A stretch of DNA of 12,288 nt, taken from NCBI GenBank assembly GCA_964538675.1, contig CAZIGM010000049.1, positions 1-12,288 of the forward strand, given 5' to 3'. The notes under the pieces were generated by a model. It ran no database searches. It was not told the origin of the DNA and was given only the letters and a program-made list of their open reading frames with translations. A program made the translations under genes and the position numbers. Positions 1 to 6,237 of this stretch are shown in pieces (position 1 is the first letter of the stretch; every line of letters starts with the position of its first letter). Source of the DNA: CAZIGM01 sp964538675. GTDB lineage: Bacteria > Bacillota > Bacilli > Tepidibacillales > Tepidibacillaceae.

Positions 1-1
1 A

Positions 2-628
2 GTAACTCTCGTTTCTCATCTTCGGATGGAAGGAAAGTATATATATAAAGATAAGAGAAGCACAGTATATGATAAGCATACTCATATTATATTTGTTTTC
101 ACAGATAATACGGAACTTCAATACAATGATGTGAGAAAATTTGGAACAATGGATGCAATATGGACTAAAAATGTTGATGAATTTCCCAACTTAAGAAAAT
201 TAGGACAAGAGCCTATAGATCCTAATTTTGATACTAAAAGGTTTATAAAAGAAATAAAGAATAGAAAAGCACCCATAAAACAAGTTCTATTAAGTCAGGA
301 AGTAGTATGTGGGTTAGGTAATATATATGTTGATGAATCTTTAGCGATAAGTGGTATTCATCCCTTAAGGATAGCAAATTCATTAACTATTGAAGAAATA
401 GAGAAATTAATAAGTTCAATGAAAAATCTATTAAGCGAAGCAATAAAAAAAGGTGGATCTTCAATTAGAACCTTTGAGAGTATATCTGGGAAAGGCTCTA
501 TGCAGGATTTTCTAACTGTCTATGGTAGAGTCGGTGAACCATGCAAATATTGTGGGACTCCAATTAAAAAAATAAGAATTAGCGGTCGAGGTACTCATTT
601 TTGTCCAAGTTGTCAATCAATTAAATGA
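2..628 (+). CDS. mutM: Formamidopyrimidine-DNA glycosylase, 5'-truncated by window edge
   Basis: MutM/Fpg is a bifunctional base-excision repair enzyme: it removes 8-oxoguanine and ring-opened purines from DNA and nicks the strand. The reading frame is open to the left edge and starts with VTLVSHLRMEGKY, a family-typical stretch in the N-terminal domain, so the ATG at position 26 is internal. The catalytic N-terminus (usually Pro-Glu-Leu-Pro-Glu) lies upstream. Visible parts are the H2TH region (GLGNIYVDESLAISGIHPLR), the GGSSIRTF segment, and an intact C-terminal zinc finger with Cys pairs in CKYCG and CPSCQ. A TGA at 626-628 ends it, about 209 codons being visible of a family length near 275. 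Position before ytaF and coaE matches the Bacillus polA-mutM-ytaF-coaE cluster. Identification is secure. Confidence 0.95.
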   Translation, partial: VTLVSHLRMEGKYIYKDKRSTVYDKHTHIIFVFTDNTELQYNDVRKFGTMDAIWTKNVDEFPNLRKLGQEPIDPNFDTKRFIKEIKNRKAPIKQVLLSQEVVCGLGNIYVDESLAISGIHPLRIANSLTIEEIEKLISSMKNLLSEAIKKGGSSIRTFESISGKGSMQDFLTVYGRVGEPCKYCGTPIKKIRISGRGTHFCPSCQSIK

Positions 629-661
629 GTCCCCATTTTTGTACTTTGTGCGTAAGTATAA

Positions 662-677
662 TTATCCAATCTGGATA
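662..677 (-). repeat. Intergenic 16-nt motif, copy 1
   Basis: On the - strand this reads TATCCAGATTGGATAA, 14 of 16 identical to the copies at 2220 and 12042. It is itself an inverted repeat (TTATCC / GGATAA) in the mutM-ytaF gap. ACTTACGCACAAAGTAC follows it on the - strand, similar to the sequence after copy 4. Confidence 0.5.
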
Positions 678-741
678 AAAAATTCACAGCGTAATACTTC
701 CTTCCATAAGATATAAAAGAATTATGGAGGGAGTAATAATA

Positions 742-1395
742 ATGAATTTGGCCTATTTACTGCTATTATCTTTTGCTGTTAGTATAGATAGCTTTGGCGT
801 AGGTATTACCTATGGGTTTAGAAAGGTAGTAATACCTATTAGTTCAATCCTTATTATATCATTGGCTTCTGCAATTATGATTATATTCTCAATGCAACTT
901 GGAGTATGGATTAGTTTATTACTGTCACCTTTGATAGCGAAATGGGTTGGATCTATAATATTGATTATTATTGGGATTTGGGTAATTGTCCAGGTGTTAT
1001 TTCAAAAACACAAAGGAGAAGATATACATTTTTTAGAACAGAAAAAAAATAGAGATAATATTATTTCGATTGAAATCAGAAGGCTCGGATTAGTTATCCA
1101 AATATTAAGAACACCTATGAAAGCTGACATGGATAGGTCGGGGATAATATCTTCATTTGAGGCAATTGTTTTAGGAATTGCATTATCATTAGATGCTTTT
1201 GGGGCGGGATTAGGTGCTGCATTGCTTGGTTTTCAGCCCTTGATTACTGCCGTTACAATAGCTAGTATGAGTGGTCTATTTATCTTATTAGGACTAAAAT
1301 TAGGATTTGTCTTATCAGGAGTTAGATGGTTAAGAAAAATCACTATTTTACCAGGCATTATCATGGTTATTATTGGTTTGATTAAAATAATATAG
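742..1395 (+). CDS. ytaF: Sporulation-associated membrane protein YtaF (MntP-like family)
   Basis: A 217-residue integral membrane protein of about six hydrophobic segments in two related halves. The first half carries SIDSFGVGITYGFR near residues 14-27 and the second carries SLDAFGAGLGAALLG near residues 149-163. These paired aspartate motifs are typical of the YtaF/MntP-type putative metal exporter family, and a charged loop lies between the halves (about residues 88-125). An in-frame ATG at 724 exists, but the strong GGAGGGAG at 726-733 would then lie inside the gene. That sequence is correctly placed for the ATG at 742, so 742 is chosen. In Bacillus the orthologue lies in the same place between mutM and coaE and is reported to be sporulation-linked. 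Substrate and exact role are unproven. Confidence 0.85.
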   Translation: MNLAYLLLLSFAVSIDSFGVGITYGFRKVVIPISSILIISLASAIMIIFSMQLGVWISLLLSPLIAKWVGSIILIIIGIWVIVQVLFQKHKGEDIHFLEQKKNRDNIISIEIRRLGLVIQILRTPMKADMDRSGIISSFEAIVLGIALSLDAFGAGLGAALLGFQPLITAVTIASMSGLFILLGLKLGFVLSGVRWLRKITILPGIIMVIIGLIKII

Positions 1396-1418
1396 ATAAC
1401 TAGAAAGGGATAAAGTGT

Positions 1419-2009
1419 ATGCTATTAGGTTTAACAGGTAGTATAGGAAGTGGGAAAAGTACAGTTGTTGATTTTATAAAACAAAAAGGTATGCCTGTAA
1501 TTGACTCTGATAGTATTGCTAGGGAAATTGTTGAACCTGAGAGACAGGCATGGAAAGAGATAGTTGAATATTTTGGGGACGAGATACTTCTTCCAGACAA
1601 GAGGATAGATCGAAAAAAACTTGGAGATATTATATTTCGTAGTCTTGAAGAGAGAAAAGTACTTGAGTTAATTACCCATCCAAGAATAATCGATGAAATG
1701 ATGATTAGGGCAAACGATTTAAAAAAATATAATGAGCATGTATTAATTGATGTACCATTGCTTTTTGAAACGCAATCAGAAAAATATTTTGATTTAATAA
1801 TAGTTGTATACACTGATAAAAAAAAGCAAGTAGAAAGGTTAATGTTAAGAGATAACATCGATGAAGAAGAAGCTTTGCTTAAAATTAGTACGCAAATGGA
1901 CATCGAGAAAAAAAGAAGAAAGGCAGATATAGTAATTTATAATAATAAAGATTTACAAGAAACTAAGAAACAGGTTGAAAAAATATTTACAAATTTAAGC
2001 ATAAAATGA
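1419..2009 (+). CDS. coaE: Dephospho-CoA kinase
   Basis: CoaE phosphorylates the 3'-hydroxyl of dephospho-CoA with ATP, the last step of coenzyme A synthesis, in the cytosol. The 196-residue product starts with a P-loop, GSIGSGKST at residues 7-15, followed by DSDSIAREIV, the family's substrate-binding acidic segment. VLIDVPLLFE and the later lid-type region QVERLMLRDN are also present. Length is normal (about 200). The ATG at 1419 follows an AGAAAGGGA ribosome binding site and lies only 23 nt after ytaF, so the two are probably co-transcribed. The TGA stop (2007-2009) is built into the base of a terminator-like hairpin. A long ORF on the opposite strand here is a shadow. Identification is secure. 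Confidence 0.96.
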   Translation: MLLGLTGSIGSGKSTVVDFIKQKGMPVIDSDSIAREIVEPERQAWKEIVEYFGDEILLPDKRIDRKKLGDIIFRSLEERKVLELITHPRIIDEMMIRANDLKKYNEHVLIDVPLLFETQSEKYFDLIIVVYTDKKKQVERLMLRDNIDEEEALLKISTQMDIEKKRRKADIVIYNNKDLQETKKQVEKIFTNLSIK

Positions 2010-2034
2010 TATAAATAAAAATATTTATATCTTT
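2008..2034 (+). terminator. coaE terminator hairpin, left copy of a 27-nt direct repeat
   Basis: A perfect 10-bp stem (GATATAAATA / TATTTATATC, loop AAAA) begins inside the coaE stop codon. It is followed by only TTT before the sequence changes into the palindromic repeat. The same 27 nt recur at 2182-2208 with two mismatches, there with a full T-tract. The stem is entirely A/T apart from the closing G-C pair, so this copy is probably a weak terminator. Confidence 0.6.
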
Positions 2035-2181
2035 AGGCTGTTGAAAATGCTCAATTTCTTCGTTACAGCTTAAATCTTCGGTACTCACTTACTTAACGTA
2101 AGCTCCATTCCTCGATTTAAGCGTGCCTTGAACTAGAACATTTTTAACAGCCTGATTTTGTGGACTTTTTCTACAGTCTGA
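2035..2181. repeat. Palindromic intergenic repeat unit (MITE/REP-like)
   Basis: The outer inverted repeat pairs AGGCTGTTGAAAATG (2035-2049) with CATTTTTAACAGCCT (2139-2153), 15 bp with one G-T wobble. Inside it GCTTAAATC (2068-2076) pairs with GATTTAAGC (2114-2122), and at the tip CTTAC (2088-2092) pairs with GTAAG (2098-2102) around a TTAAC loop. The whole arm can fold as one long hairpin of about 119 nt. A second end-like sequence, GACTTTTTCTACAGTCTGA (2163-2181), follows and resembles the first right arm (TTTTTAACAGCCTGA). No coding potential is visible. From memory this style of palindrome, with an AACAGCCTG-type end, is common in clostridial and related genomes; that recollection is unverified here. 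A non-autonomous mobile element is the best reading. Confidence 0.65.
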
Positions 2182-2212
2182 GATATAAATAAAACTATTT
2201 ATGTCTTTTTTT
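2181..2212 (+). terminator. Rho-independent terminator, right copy
   Basis: An 11-bp stem AGATATAAATA / TATTTATGTCT (one G-T pair) with loop AAAC is followed by an unbroken run of seven T. This is a better terminator than its twin at 2008-2034 and would end transcription from coaE before gapB. Confidence 0.75.
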
Positions 2213-2219
2213 ATTTATA

Positions 2220-2235
2220 TATCCAGATATGATAA
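2220..2235 (+). repeat. Intergenic 16-nt motif, copy 2
   Basis: TATCCAGATATGATAA, part of an 18-nt exact match (2218-2235) with 12040-12057. It lies just downstream of the repeat unit and terminator that precede gapB. Confidence 0.55.
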
Positions 2236-2296
2236 ATAGGTAAAAATATGTGTTTATTATCAGCATTTTCTTTAATTAAGTTCATATAATATAAAA

Positions 2297-2339
2297 AATG
2301 TTATATTTATGATGAAAATTTTTTAAAATATGTTATACT
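2297..2339 (+). promoter_or_regulatory. gapB promoter with two CcpN-type operator boxes
   Basis: TATACT at 2334-2339 with TG one base upstream (2331-2332) makes an extended -10; no good -35 is seen. The 11 nt TATGTTATACT (2329-2339) fit the CcpN operator consensus TRTGHYATAYW, as I remember it, at every position and overlap the -10. AATGTTATATT (2297-2307) fits at 10 of 11 positions. The two boxes are direct repeats 32 bp apart, close to three helical turns. CcpN represses gapB and pckA in B. subtilis on glycolytic carbon sources. Operator use here is inferred. Confidence 0.65.
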
Positions 2340-2397
2340 AAAAAGGTGAAATAGGATATAGTGTGTTACATAAATGTTTAGGGAGGAAAATAATACA

Positions 2398-3435
2398 ATG
2401 TCAATTAAGGTTGCTATTAATGGATTTGGGCGAATAGGACGAATGGTGTTTAGAAGGATGATTCAAGAGGATAATGTTGATGTTGTAGCAATTAATGCAA
2501 GCTATTCAGCAGAGCAATTAGTACATATGTTAAAATATGACACTGTTCATGGGAAATTAGTGGCCGATATTCAATATACTGATAATAGTATTATTGTTAA
2601 TGGTAAAGAGTCTATTCTTATTTCAGAAAGAAAAGCATTGAAATTACCTTGGAAGAATTTAGACGTTGAAATTGTAATTGAAGCAACAGGGCAATTTAAA
2701 AATAAAGATGCAGCATACGAACATATTATTGCTGGTGCTAAAAAGGTAGTTATTACAGCTCCAGCTAAGAATGAAGATATAACTATAGTTATGGGTGTAA
2801 ATGAAGAGAAATATGATTATGAAAACCATAACATTGTTTCAAATGCTTCATGTACAACAAATTGTCTTGCTCCTATTGTAAAAATCTTAAATGATAATTT
2901 TAATATTGAATATGGAATGATGACTACAGTTCATTCATATACAAACGATCAGAGAGTTTTAGATAATATGCATAAAGATTTGAGAAGAGCGAGAGCTGCA
3001 GGGCAATCTATTATTCCCACCTCAACAGGAGCGGCTAGAGCTATTTCAGCTGTAATTCCGGAATTAGAAGGAAAACTTAATGGCATAGCTTTAAGAGTAC
3101 CAACGCCTGATGTTTCAATTATAGATTTAGTTATAAGTGTAAAAGAAAAAGTAACAATAGAACACGTTAATGAGATCTTAAAAAAGGCTAGTAAAGGTTC
3201 TATGAAAGGTATAATTGATTATACTGAAGAACCATTGGTTTCAGTTGATTTTATAGGTGATAATCATTCTGCAATAGTTGATGGTTTATCAACAATAGTA
3301 ATAGGTGAACATCAGATTAAGATTTTGGCTTGGTATGATAATGAATGGGGATACTCTTGTAGAGTGGTAGATTTAGCTAAATATGTTTCCTATTCAGAAT
3401 CTCAGAAAAGAGAAAACGAAATTCTTTCAGCTTAA
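2398..3435 (+). CDS. gapB: Glyceraldehyde-3-phosphate dehydrogenase, gluconeogenic GapB type
   Basis: Interconverts glyceraldehyde-3-phosphate and 1,3-bisphosphoglycerate. The 345-residue product has the Rossmann motif GFGRIG at residues 9-14, the active-site segment SNASCTTNCLAP with Cys152, the catalytic His179 (TVHSYT) and the WYDNEWGYS signature near the C-terminus. At the end of beta-strand 2 it has NAS (33-35) in place of the Asp-containing loop typical of NAD-specific glycolytic enzymes, as in B. subtilis GapB, which favours NADP and runs in gluconeogenesis. Start: GGGAGG at 2381-2386 serves the ATG at 2398; the in-frame ATG at 2374 would place that site inside the gene. Position between coaE and speD is the conserved gapB position. 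Family is certain; cofactor preference is inferred. Confidence 0.94.
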   Translation: MSIKVAINGFGRIGRMVFRRMIQEDNVDVVAINASYSAEQLVHMLKYDTVHGKLVADIQYTDNSIIVNGKESILISERKALKLPWKNLDVEIVIEATGQFKNKDAAYEHIIAGAKKVVITAPAKNEDITIVMGVNEEKYDYENHNIVSNASCTTNCLAPIVKILNDNFNIEYGMMTTVHSYTNDQRVLDNMHKDLRRARAAGQSIIPTSTGAARAISAVIPELEGKLNGIALRVPTPDVSIIDLVISVKEKVTIEHVNEILKKASKGSMKGIIDYTEEPLVSVDFIGDNHSAIVDGLSTIVIGEHQIKILAWYDNEWGYSCRVVDLAKYVSYSESQKRENEILSA

Positions 3436-3458
3436 AAGTTAATATAAAAATTATATTG

Positions 3459-3493
3459 GCAGCATTGATATATAATATCAATGCTGCTTTTTT
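3459..3493. terminator. Strong terminator after gapB, probably bidirectional
   Basis: A perfect 13-bp stem (GCAGCATTGATAT / ATATCAATGCTGC) with loop ATA is followed by a run of six T on the + strand. It lies between the convergent gapB and spore protein genes. The strand facing the spore gene has only a weak T-rich tail, so it works best for gapB. Confidence 0.92.
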
Positions 3494-3498
3494 CTATG

Positions 3499-3519
3499 AT
3501 ATATATCCAAATATCATAG
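3499..3519. repeat. Intergenic 16-nt motif, copy 3 (variant)
   Basis: TATCCAAATATCATAG (3504-3519), 13 of 16 identical to copy 2. With the preceding sequence it forms an inverted repeat, CTATGATAT (3495-3503) against ATATCATAG (3511-3519), between the gapB terminator and the spore protein stop. Confidence 0.45.
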
Positions 3520-3533
3520 TTTAAATATTAAAT

Positions 3534-3767
3534 TTATCCTTGAGGATATTGACTTCCTGCAAGTTGTTGTTCTGCCATTTGAACTAAACGACGTGTAATG
3601 TTTCCTCCAATTGAACCATTGTCACGAGAAGCTATATTTCCCATATAACCGTCTTGAGGGATTTGAATACCTAATTCATTAGCAATCTCATACTTAAGTT
3701 GCTCTAAAGCTTGAGATGCTTGAGGAACAACTAACCAGTTACTACTGCGTTCTTGACCTTGTGCCAT
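3534..3767 (-). CDS. Alpha/beta-type small acid-soluble spore protein
   Basis: A 77-residue SASP. These proteins coat and protect DNA in the dormant spore and are degraded at germination. Two family signatures are clear: LKYEIANELGI (residues 24-34), which includes the germination protease site between Glu27 and Ile28, and NGSIGGNITRRLVQMAEQQL (50-69), the conserved DNA-binding half. The ATG whose first base is 3767 is chosen because AAGGAGGTGA (3782-3773) lies 8 nt upstream; a GTG at 3776 is part of that ribosome binding site. A CATACTA box at 3804-3798 matches the sigma-G -10 consensus, giving expression in the forespore. It converges on gapB and is divergent from speD. Paralogues are usual in spore formers, so no specific ssp letter is given. 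Confidence 0.95.
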   Translation of the reverse strand: MAQGQERSSNWLVVPQASQALEQLKYEIANELGIQIPQDGYMGNIASRDNGSIGGNITRRLVQMAEQQLAGSQYPQG

Positions 3768-3797
3768 TGTTGTCACCTCCTTATTGGTTGGTAATTT

Positions 3798-3804
3798 TAG
3801 TATG
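3798..3804 (-). promoter_or_regulatory. Sigma-G-type -10 box of the spore protein gene
   Basis: On the - strand CATACTA is an exact match to the sigma-G -10 consensus, about 30 nt upstream of the start codon. No clear TGAATA-like -35 is seen at the usual distance, so the assignment rests on the -10 and on the gene it serves. Confidence 0.6.
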
Positions 3805-3940
3805 TGTGAATTTTATAAAATAATAACAGGTAAGTCATTCCTGTAATACCAAAAGAAAAAACAAAAAAAACACTAAAATAATTATTTGAATAATCAAAAC
3901 TACCTAAGCGTAATACTATATAAAAATAACAAAAAAATTC

Positions 3941-3969
3941 TTGCAAATCTGAAACAAAACAAGTATACT
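3941..3969 (+). promoter_or_regulatory. Vegetative promoter of speD
   Basis: TTGCAA (3941-3946) and TATACT (3964-3969) are separated by exactly 17 nt, a good sigma-A promoter. The start of transcription would be near 3976, leaving an untranslated leader of about 143 nt before the speD start codon. The rest of 3805-3940 is A-rich with no credible gene; a 66-codon reverse ORF there begins at a TTG without a ribosome binding site. Confidence 0.75.
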
Positions 3970-3975
3970 GAAATT

Positions 3976-4118
3976 CGTAAAAATTATTTCTTAACAAGGT
4001 ACCAGTGTCTACTTAAAGGGTTAGGACCTCATAGGACTAACTTTCCCCCGTGGTAGATAACGTAGGTCCCGCATGCTTGAAAGGGCGTGGATTAATATTT
4101 TAAAGGGGGACTTTTGCA
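3976..4118 (+). promoter_or_regulatory. Structured speD leader, candidate cis-regulatory RNA
   Basis: This leader is much richer in G+C than its surroundings. AGGGTTAG (4017-4024) pairs with CTAACTTT (4037-4044) and is capped by CCT/AGG (4027-4029 / 4033-4035). An alternative helix pairs GGACCT (4024-4029) with AGGTCC (4064-4069) and is mutually exclusive with the cap. CCGC (4069-4072) can pair with GTGG (4087-4090). CCCCC (4045-4049) can pair with the GGGGG of the ribosome binding site (about 4105-4109). These competing pairings suggest translational control of speD, perhaps by a metabolite of the polyamine/AdoMet pathway. It fits no riboswitch class that I recognise with confidence. The ligand is unknown. 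Confidence 0.5.
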
Positions 4119-4508
4119 ATGGATACAATGGGTCGTCATGTTATTGCTGAACTATGGAACTGTAATATTGATAAGCTTAATAATTTAAAGCTAATTGAAA
4201 AGATAATGGTTAATGCAGCATTAGAATCAGGAGCTGAAATTCGTGAGGTTGCTTTTCACAAATTTGCACCAATGGGAGTTAGTGGGGTAGTAATAATATC
4301 TGAATCTCATCTGACCATCCATAGCTTTCCTGAACATGGTTATGCTAGCATAGATGTTTATACTTGTGGAGATACTATTGATCCTACTGTTGCAGCTAAG
4401 TTTATTACAAAGCAATTAGAGGCATCAAAATGTGAATCGATAGAGGTTGCAAGGGGAATGGGTCCAGTTAATATTCAACCCACTAGAAATGCTATTTATG
4501 CAAAGTAA
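4119..4508 (+). CDS. speD: S-adenosylmethionine decarboxylase proenzyme
   Basis: SpeD decarboxylates S-adenosylmethionine to give the aminopropyl donor for spermidine synthesis. The 129-residue product is the short prokaryotic class, close to the length in Bacillus. It matures by self-cleavage within SESHLTIHSFPEHG, between Glu62 and Ser63, leaving a pyruvoyl group on the new N-terminus of the larger chain. His68 and Cys83 (VYTCG) are the expected catalytic helpers. AAGGGGGA at 4103-4110 lies 8 nt before the ATG. It is followed by its own terminator and so is a single-gene unit behind a long leader. No spermidine synthase (speE) gene is in the window. Identification is secure. Confidence 0.96.
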   Translation: MDTMGRHVIAELWNCNIDKLNNLKLIEKIMVNAALESGAEIREVAFHKFAPMGVSGVVIISESHLTIHSFPEHGYASIDVYTCGDTIDPTVAAKFITKQLEASKCESIEVARGMGPVNIQPTRNAIYAK

Positions 4509-4523
4509 AATGTAGGTATAATT

Positions 4524-4556
4524 AAAAGAAGGATTATAGAGCATCCTTCTTTTTTT
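4524..4556 (+). terminator. speD terminator
   Basis: The stem AGAAGGAT (4527-4534) / ATCCTTCT (4543-4550) with an 8-nt loop extends by A-T pairs on the outside and runs into seven T (4550-4556). It starts 16 nt after the speD stop. Confidence 0.9.
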
Positions 4557-4582
4557 GTTTTTAAAAAATATCAATAATAAAA

Positions 4583-4610
4583 AAAAGGATGTATGAACAT
4601 CCTTTTTTTT
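4583..4610. terminator. Bidirectional terminator between speD and the transporter
   Basis: AAGGATGT (4585-4592) pairs with ACATCCTT (4597-4604) around ATGA. A long A-run lies on the left and T-run on the right, so it can terminate in both directions. It serves the - strand transporter, whose stop is at 4612, and backs up speD. Its AGGAT/ATCCT core is shared with the preceding hairpin. Confidence 0.88.
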
Positions 4611-4611
4611 A

Positions 4612-6237
4612 CTAATATTTAATATCTTCAATTACAGCTTGTGATATATTAAAACAATGATCACTAATCCGCTCTATATTACTTATTATATCTAAAAAAA
4701 TTACTCCCGAACTTCCACTACATTTACCATCGTTTAGACGTTTTAAATGAGTTTTACGATAATCTCTTTCTAATTTATCAATTAAATCTTCGTTTTCCAT
4801 AACTTTCTTTGCTAACATTAAATCTCCTTTTTCTAAGGATAATAATGCTAGATCACAGTTATTAACCGCTAAATCAAACATAGTATTAAGTTCATTTTTT
4901 GCTTCATCAGAGAATGGTAAATTGTGTTTATAAGAATATTGAGATAATTCGAGAATATTTTCTGCATGGTCTCCTATTCGCTCGATATCATTTACAATTT
5001 GCAAATATATTGAAGATTGATTTGATTGTTTTTTTGATAAAGAACTTTGACTTATTTTAACTAAGTATTCAGTAATTTTTCTATCTAAATCGTTAACAAT
5101 TTCCTCTTCTCTGCGAGCGTGATTATTCTTCTCTTCACTTCCATAGAAGAAAAAATCAATGGAATCTTTTAAAGCATCTCTAGCAACATTTCCCATTCTT
5201 GCTAACTCTTTAACTACTTGACCAAGTGCAACCGATGGATTGCTTAAAAAACGTTTGTCCAGGTATTTAATTCCATAGTCTAATTCCTTTACTTCACCCG
5301 GGATAAGTTTAGTAACAATATAAGCTAAAACAGTTATAAAAGGTAGTTGAATAAGTGCGTTAGATACATTAAAAATTCCATGTGCCCAAGCTATTTGCAT
5401 TTTAATATTAAAATTACCAGCTATTAAATCAATTACAGCCGGGTAAATTCCAATCTTTAACAGAGGCAAGAAAATAATTGTTCCTAGTATATTAAATAGT
5501 ATATGACTCAAAGCAGTACGTTTAGCAGCTACAGAAGTACCAATTGCAGCTAGAGCAGCGGTAATTGTTGTCCCAATATTATCCCCAAATAAAATTGGTA
5601 AAGATTGATGGACGGTAATGGCCCCAGCCTCAGCTAAGCTCTGCAAAACTCCAATGGTGGCACTACTGCTTTGTACAATCATCGTAAATACCGTACCAGT
5701 TAAGACTCCCAATAAGGGTTGGTCAGAAAGAGCTTGTATAAAGTTAAGAAATACTTCTGCATCTCTTAATGGTTTCATTGCCTCACTCATGTTATGTAAA
5801 CCTAAGAACAGCATACCAAATCCAAAAACAATTTGTCCTAAATTATTTATATTTTTTTTCTTAAAGAACACAAGTAAAACAGCACCTACTGCGATAATGG
5901 GTAAAGAATACTCAGAGATTTTAAAACCAATAATAAAACCAGTTACGGTTGTACCAATATTTGCTCCCATAATAATTCCTATTGACTGACGCAGTGTTAA
6001 TAAACCAGCATTAACTAAACCTACCGTTAACACAGTTGTACCGCTACTACTCTGAATAATAGCTGTAACTAAAGCGCCCGCTAAAACGCCTGTAAAAGGG
6101 TTTGAGGTCATTTTTTCAAGAATAGTTCTTAGACGGTCTCCAGCAGTATTTTGTAATCCTTCAGACATATATCTTATGCCAAACAAAAAAATTCCTAGTC
6201 CACCTAAAAACAGAAAACTCATTTCTTTTATGTCCAT
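4612..6237 (-). CDS. Na/Pi cotransporter family protein with PhoU-like C-terminal domain
   Basis: A 541-residue inner-membrane protein predicted to couple phosphate to sodium movement. The membrane part (about residues 5-312) has the family's internal repeat: QSSSGTT (62-68) with GANIGTT (91-97), and QSSSAT (189-194) with GDNIGTT (218-224). The cytoplasmic part (about 335-541) is helical and PhoU-like, with two metal-binding-type motifs, ERIGDH (419-424) and ERISDH (522-527). The ATG at 6237 follows AGGGGGA by 5 nt; there is no ribosome binding site for the next Met (residue 6). A TATAAT box on the - strand at 6291-6286 lies about 50 nt upstream. It breaks the usual speD-nrdR adjacency in the opposite orientation. 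Direction of transport (uptake or export) cannot be told from sequence. Confidence 0.93.
   Translation of the reverse strand: MDIKEMSFLFLGGLGIFLFGIRYMSEGLQNTAGDRLRTILEKMTSNPFTGVLAGALVTAIIQSSSGTTVLTVGLVNAGLLTLRQSIGIIMGANIGTTVTGFIIGFKISEYSLPIIAVGAVLLVFFKKKNINNLGQIVFGFGMLFLGLHNMSEAMKPLRDAEVFLNFIQALSDQPLLGVLTGTVFTMIVQSSSATIGVLQSLAEAGAITVHQSLPILFGDNIGTTITAALAAIGTSVAAKRTALSHILFNILGTIIFLPLLKIGIYPAVIDLIAGNFNIKMQIAWAHGIFNVSNALIQLPFITVLAYIVTKLIPGEVKELDYGIKYLDKRFLSNPSVALGQVVKELARMGNVARDALKDSIDFFFYGSEEKNNHARREEEIVNDLDRKITEYLVKISQSSLSKKQSNQSSIYLQIVNDIERIGDHAENILELSQYSYKHNLPFSDEAKNELNTMFDLAVNNCDLALLSLEKGDLMLAKKVMENEDLIDKLERDYRKTHLKRLNDGKCSGSSGVIFLDIISNIERISDHCFNISQAVIEDIKY

Noticed and set aside
26..28. 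ATG at 26 as the start of mutM
   Set aside because: The frame is open to the left edge with conserved MutM residues before it and no ribosome binding site, so it is an internal Met.
656..683. Possible sigma-F promoter for ytaF (GTATA then GGATAAAAA)
   Set aside because: The spacing is about 12 nt rather than about 15 and the -10 lacks its final T. The match also coincides with the repeated 16-nt motif, which explains it better.
1400..1903. Long reverse-strand ORF of 167 codons opposite coaE
   Set aside because: It lies entirely over coaE, is Ser/Ile-rich as expected of an antisense shadow, and has no ribosome binding site or recognisable domain.
3797..3997. Reverse ORF of 66 codons upstream of the spore protein gene
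   Set aside because: It starts with TTG without a ribosome binding site, overlaps the sigma-G-type box and the speD promoter, and its Phe/Tyr-rich product reflects AT-rich DNA.
5618..5989. Forward ORF of 123 codons inside the transporter gene
   Set aside because: It is antisense to the well-supported Na/Pi transporter, whose QSSS and GDNIGTT motifs are encoded on the other strand.
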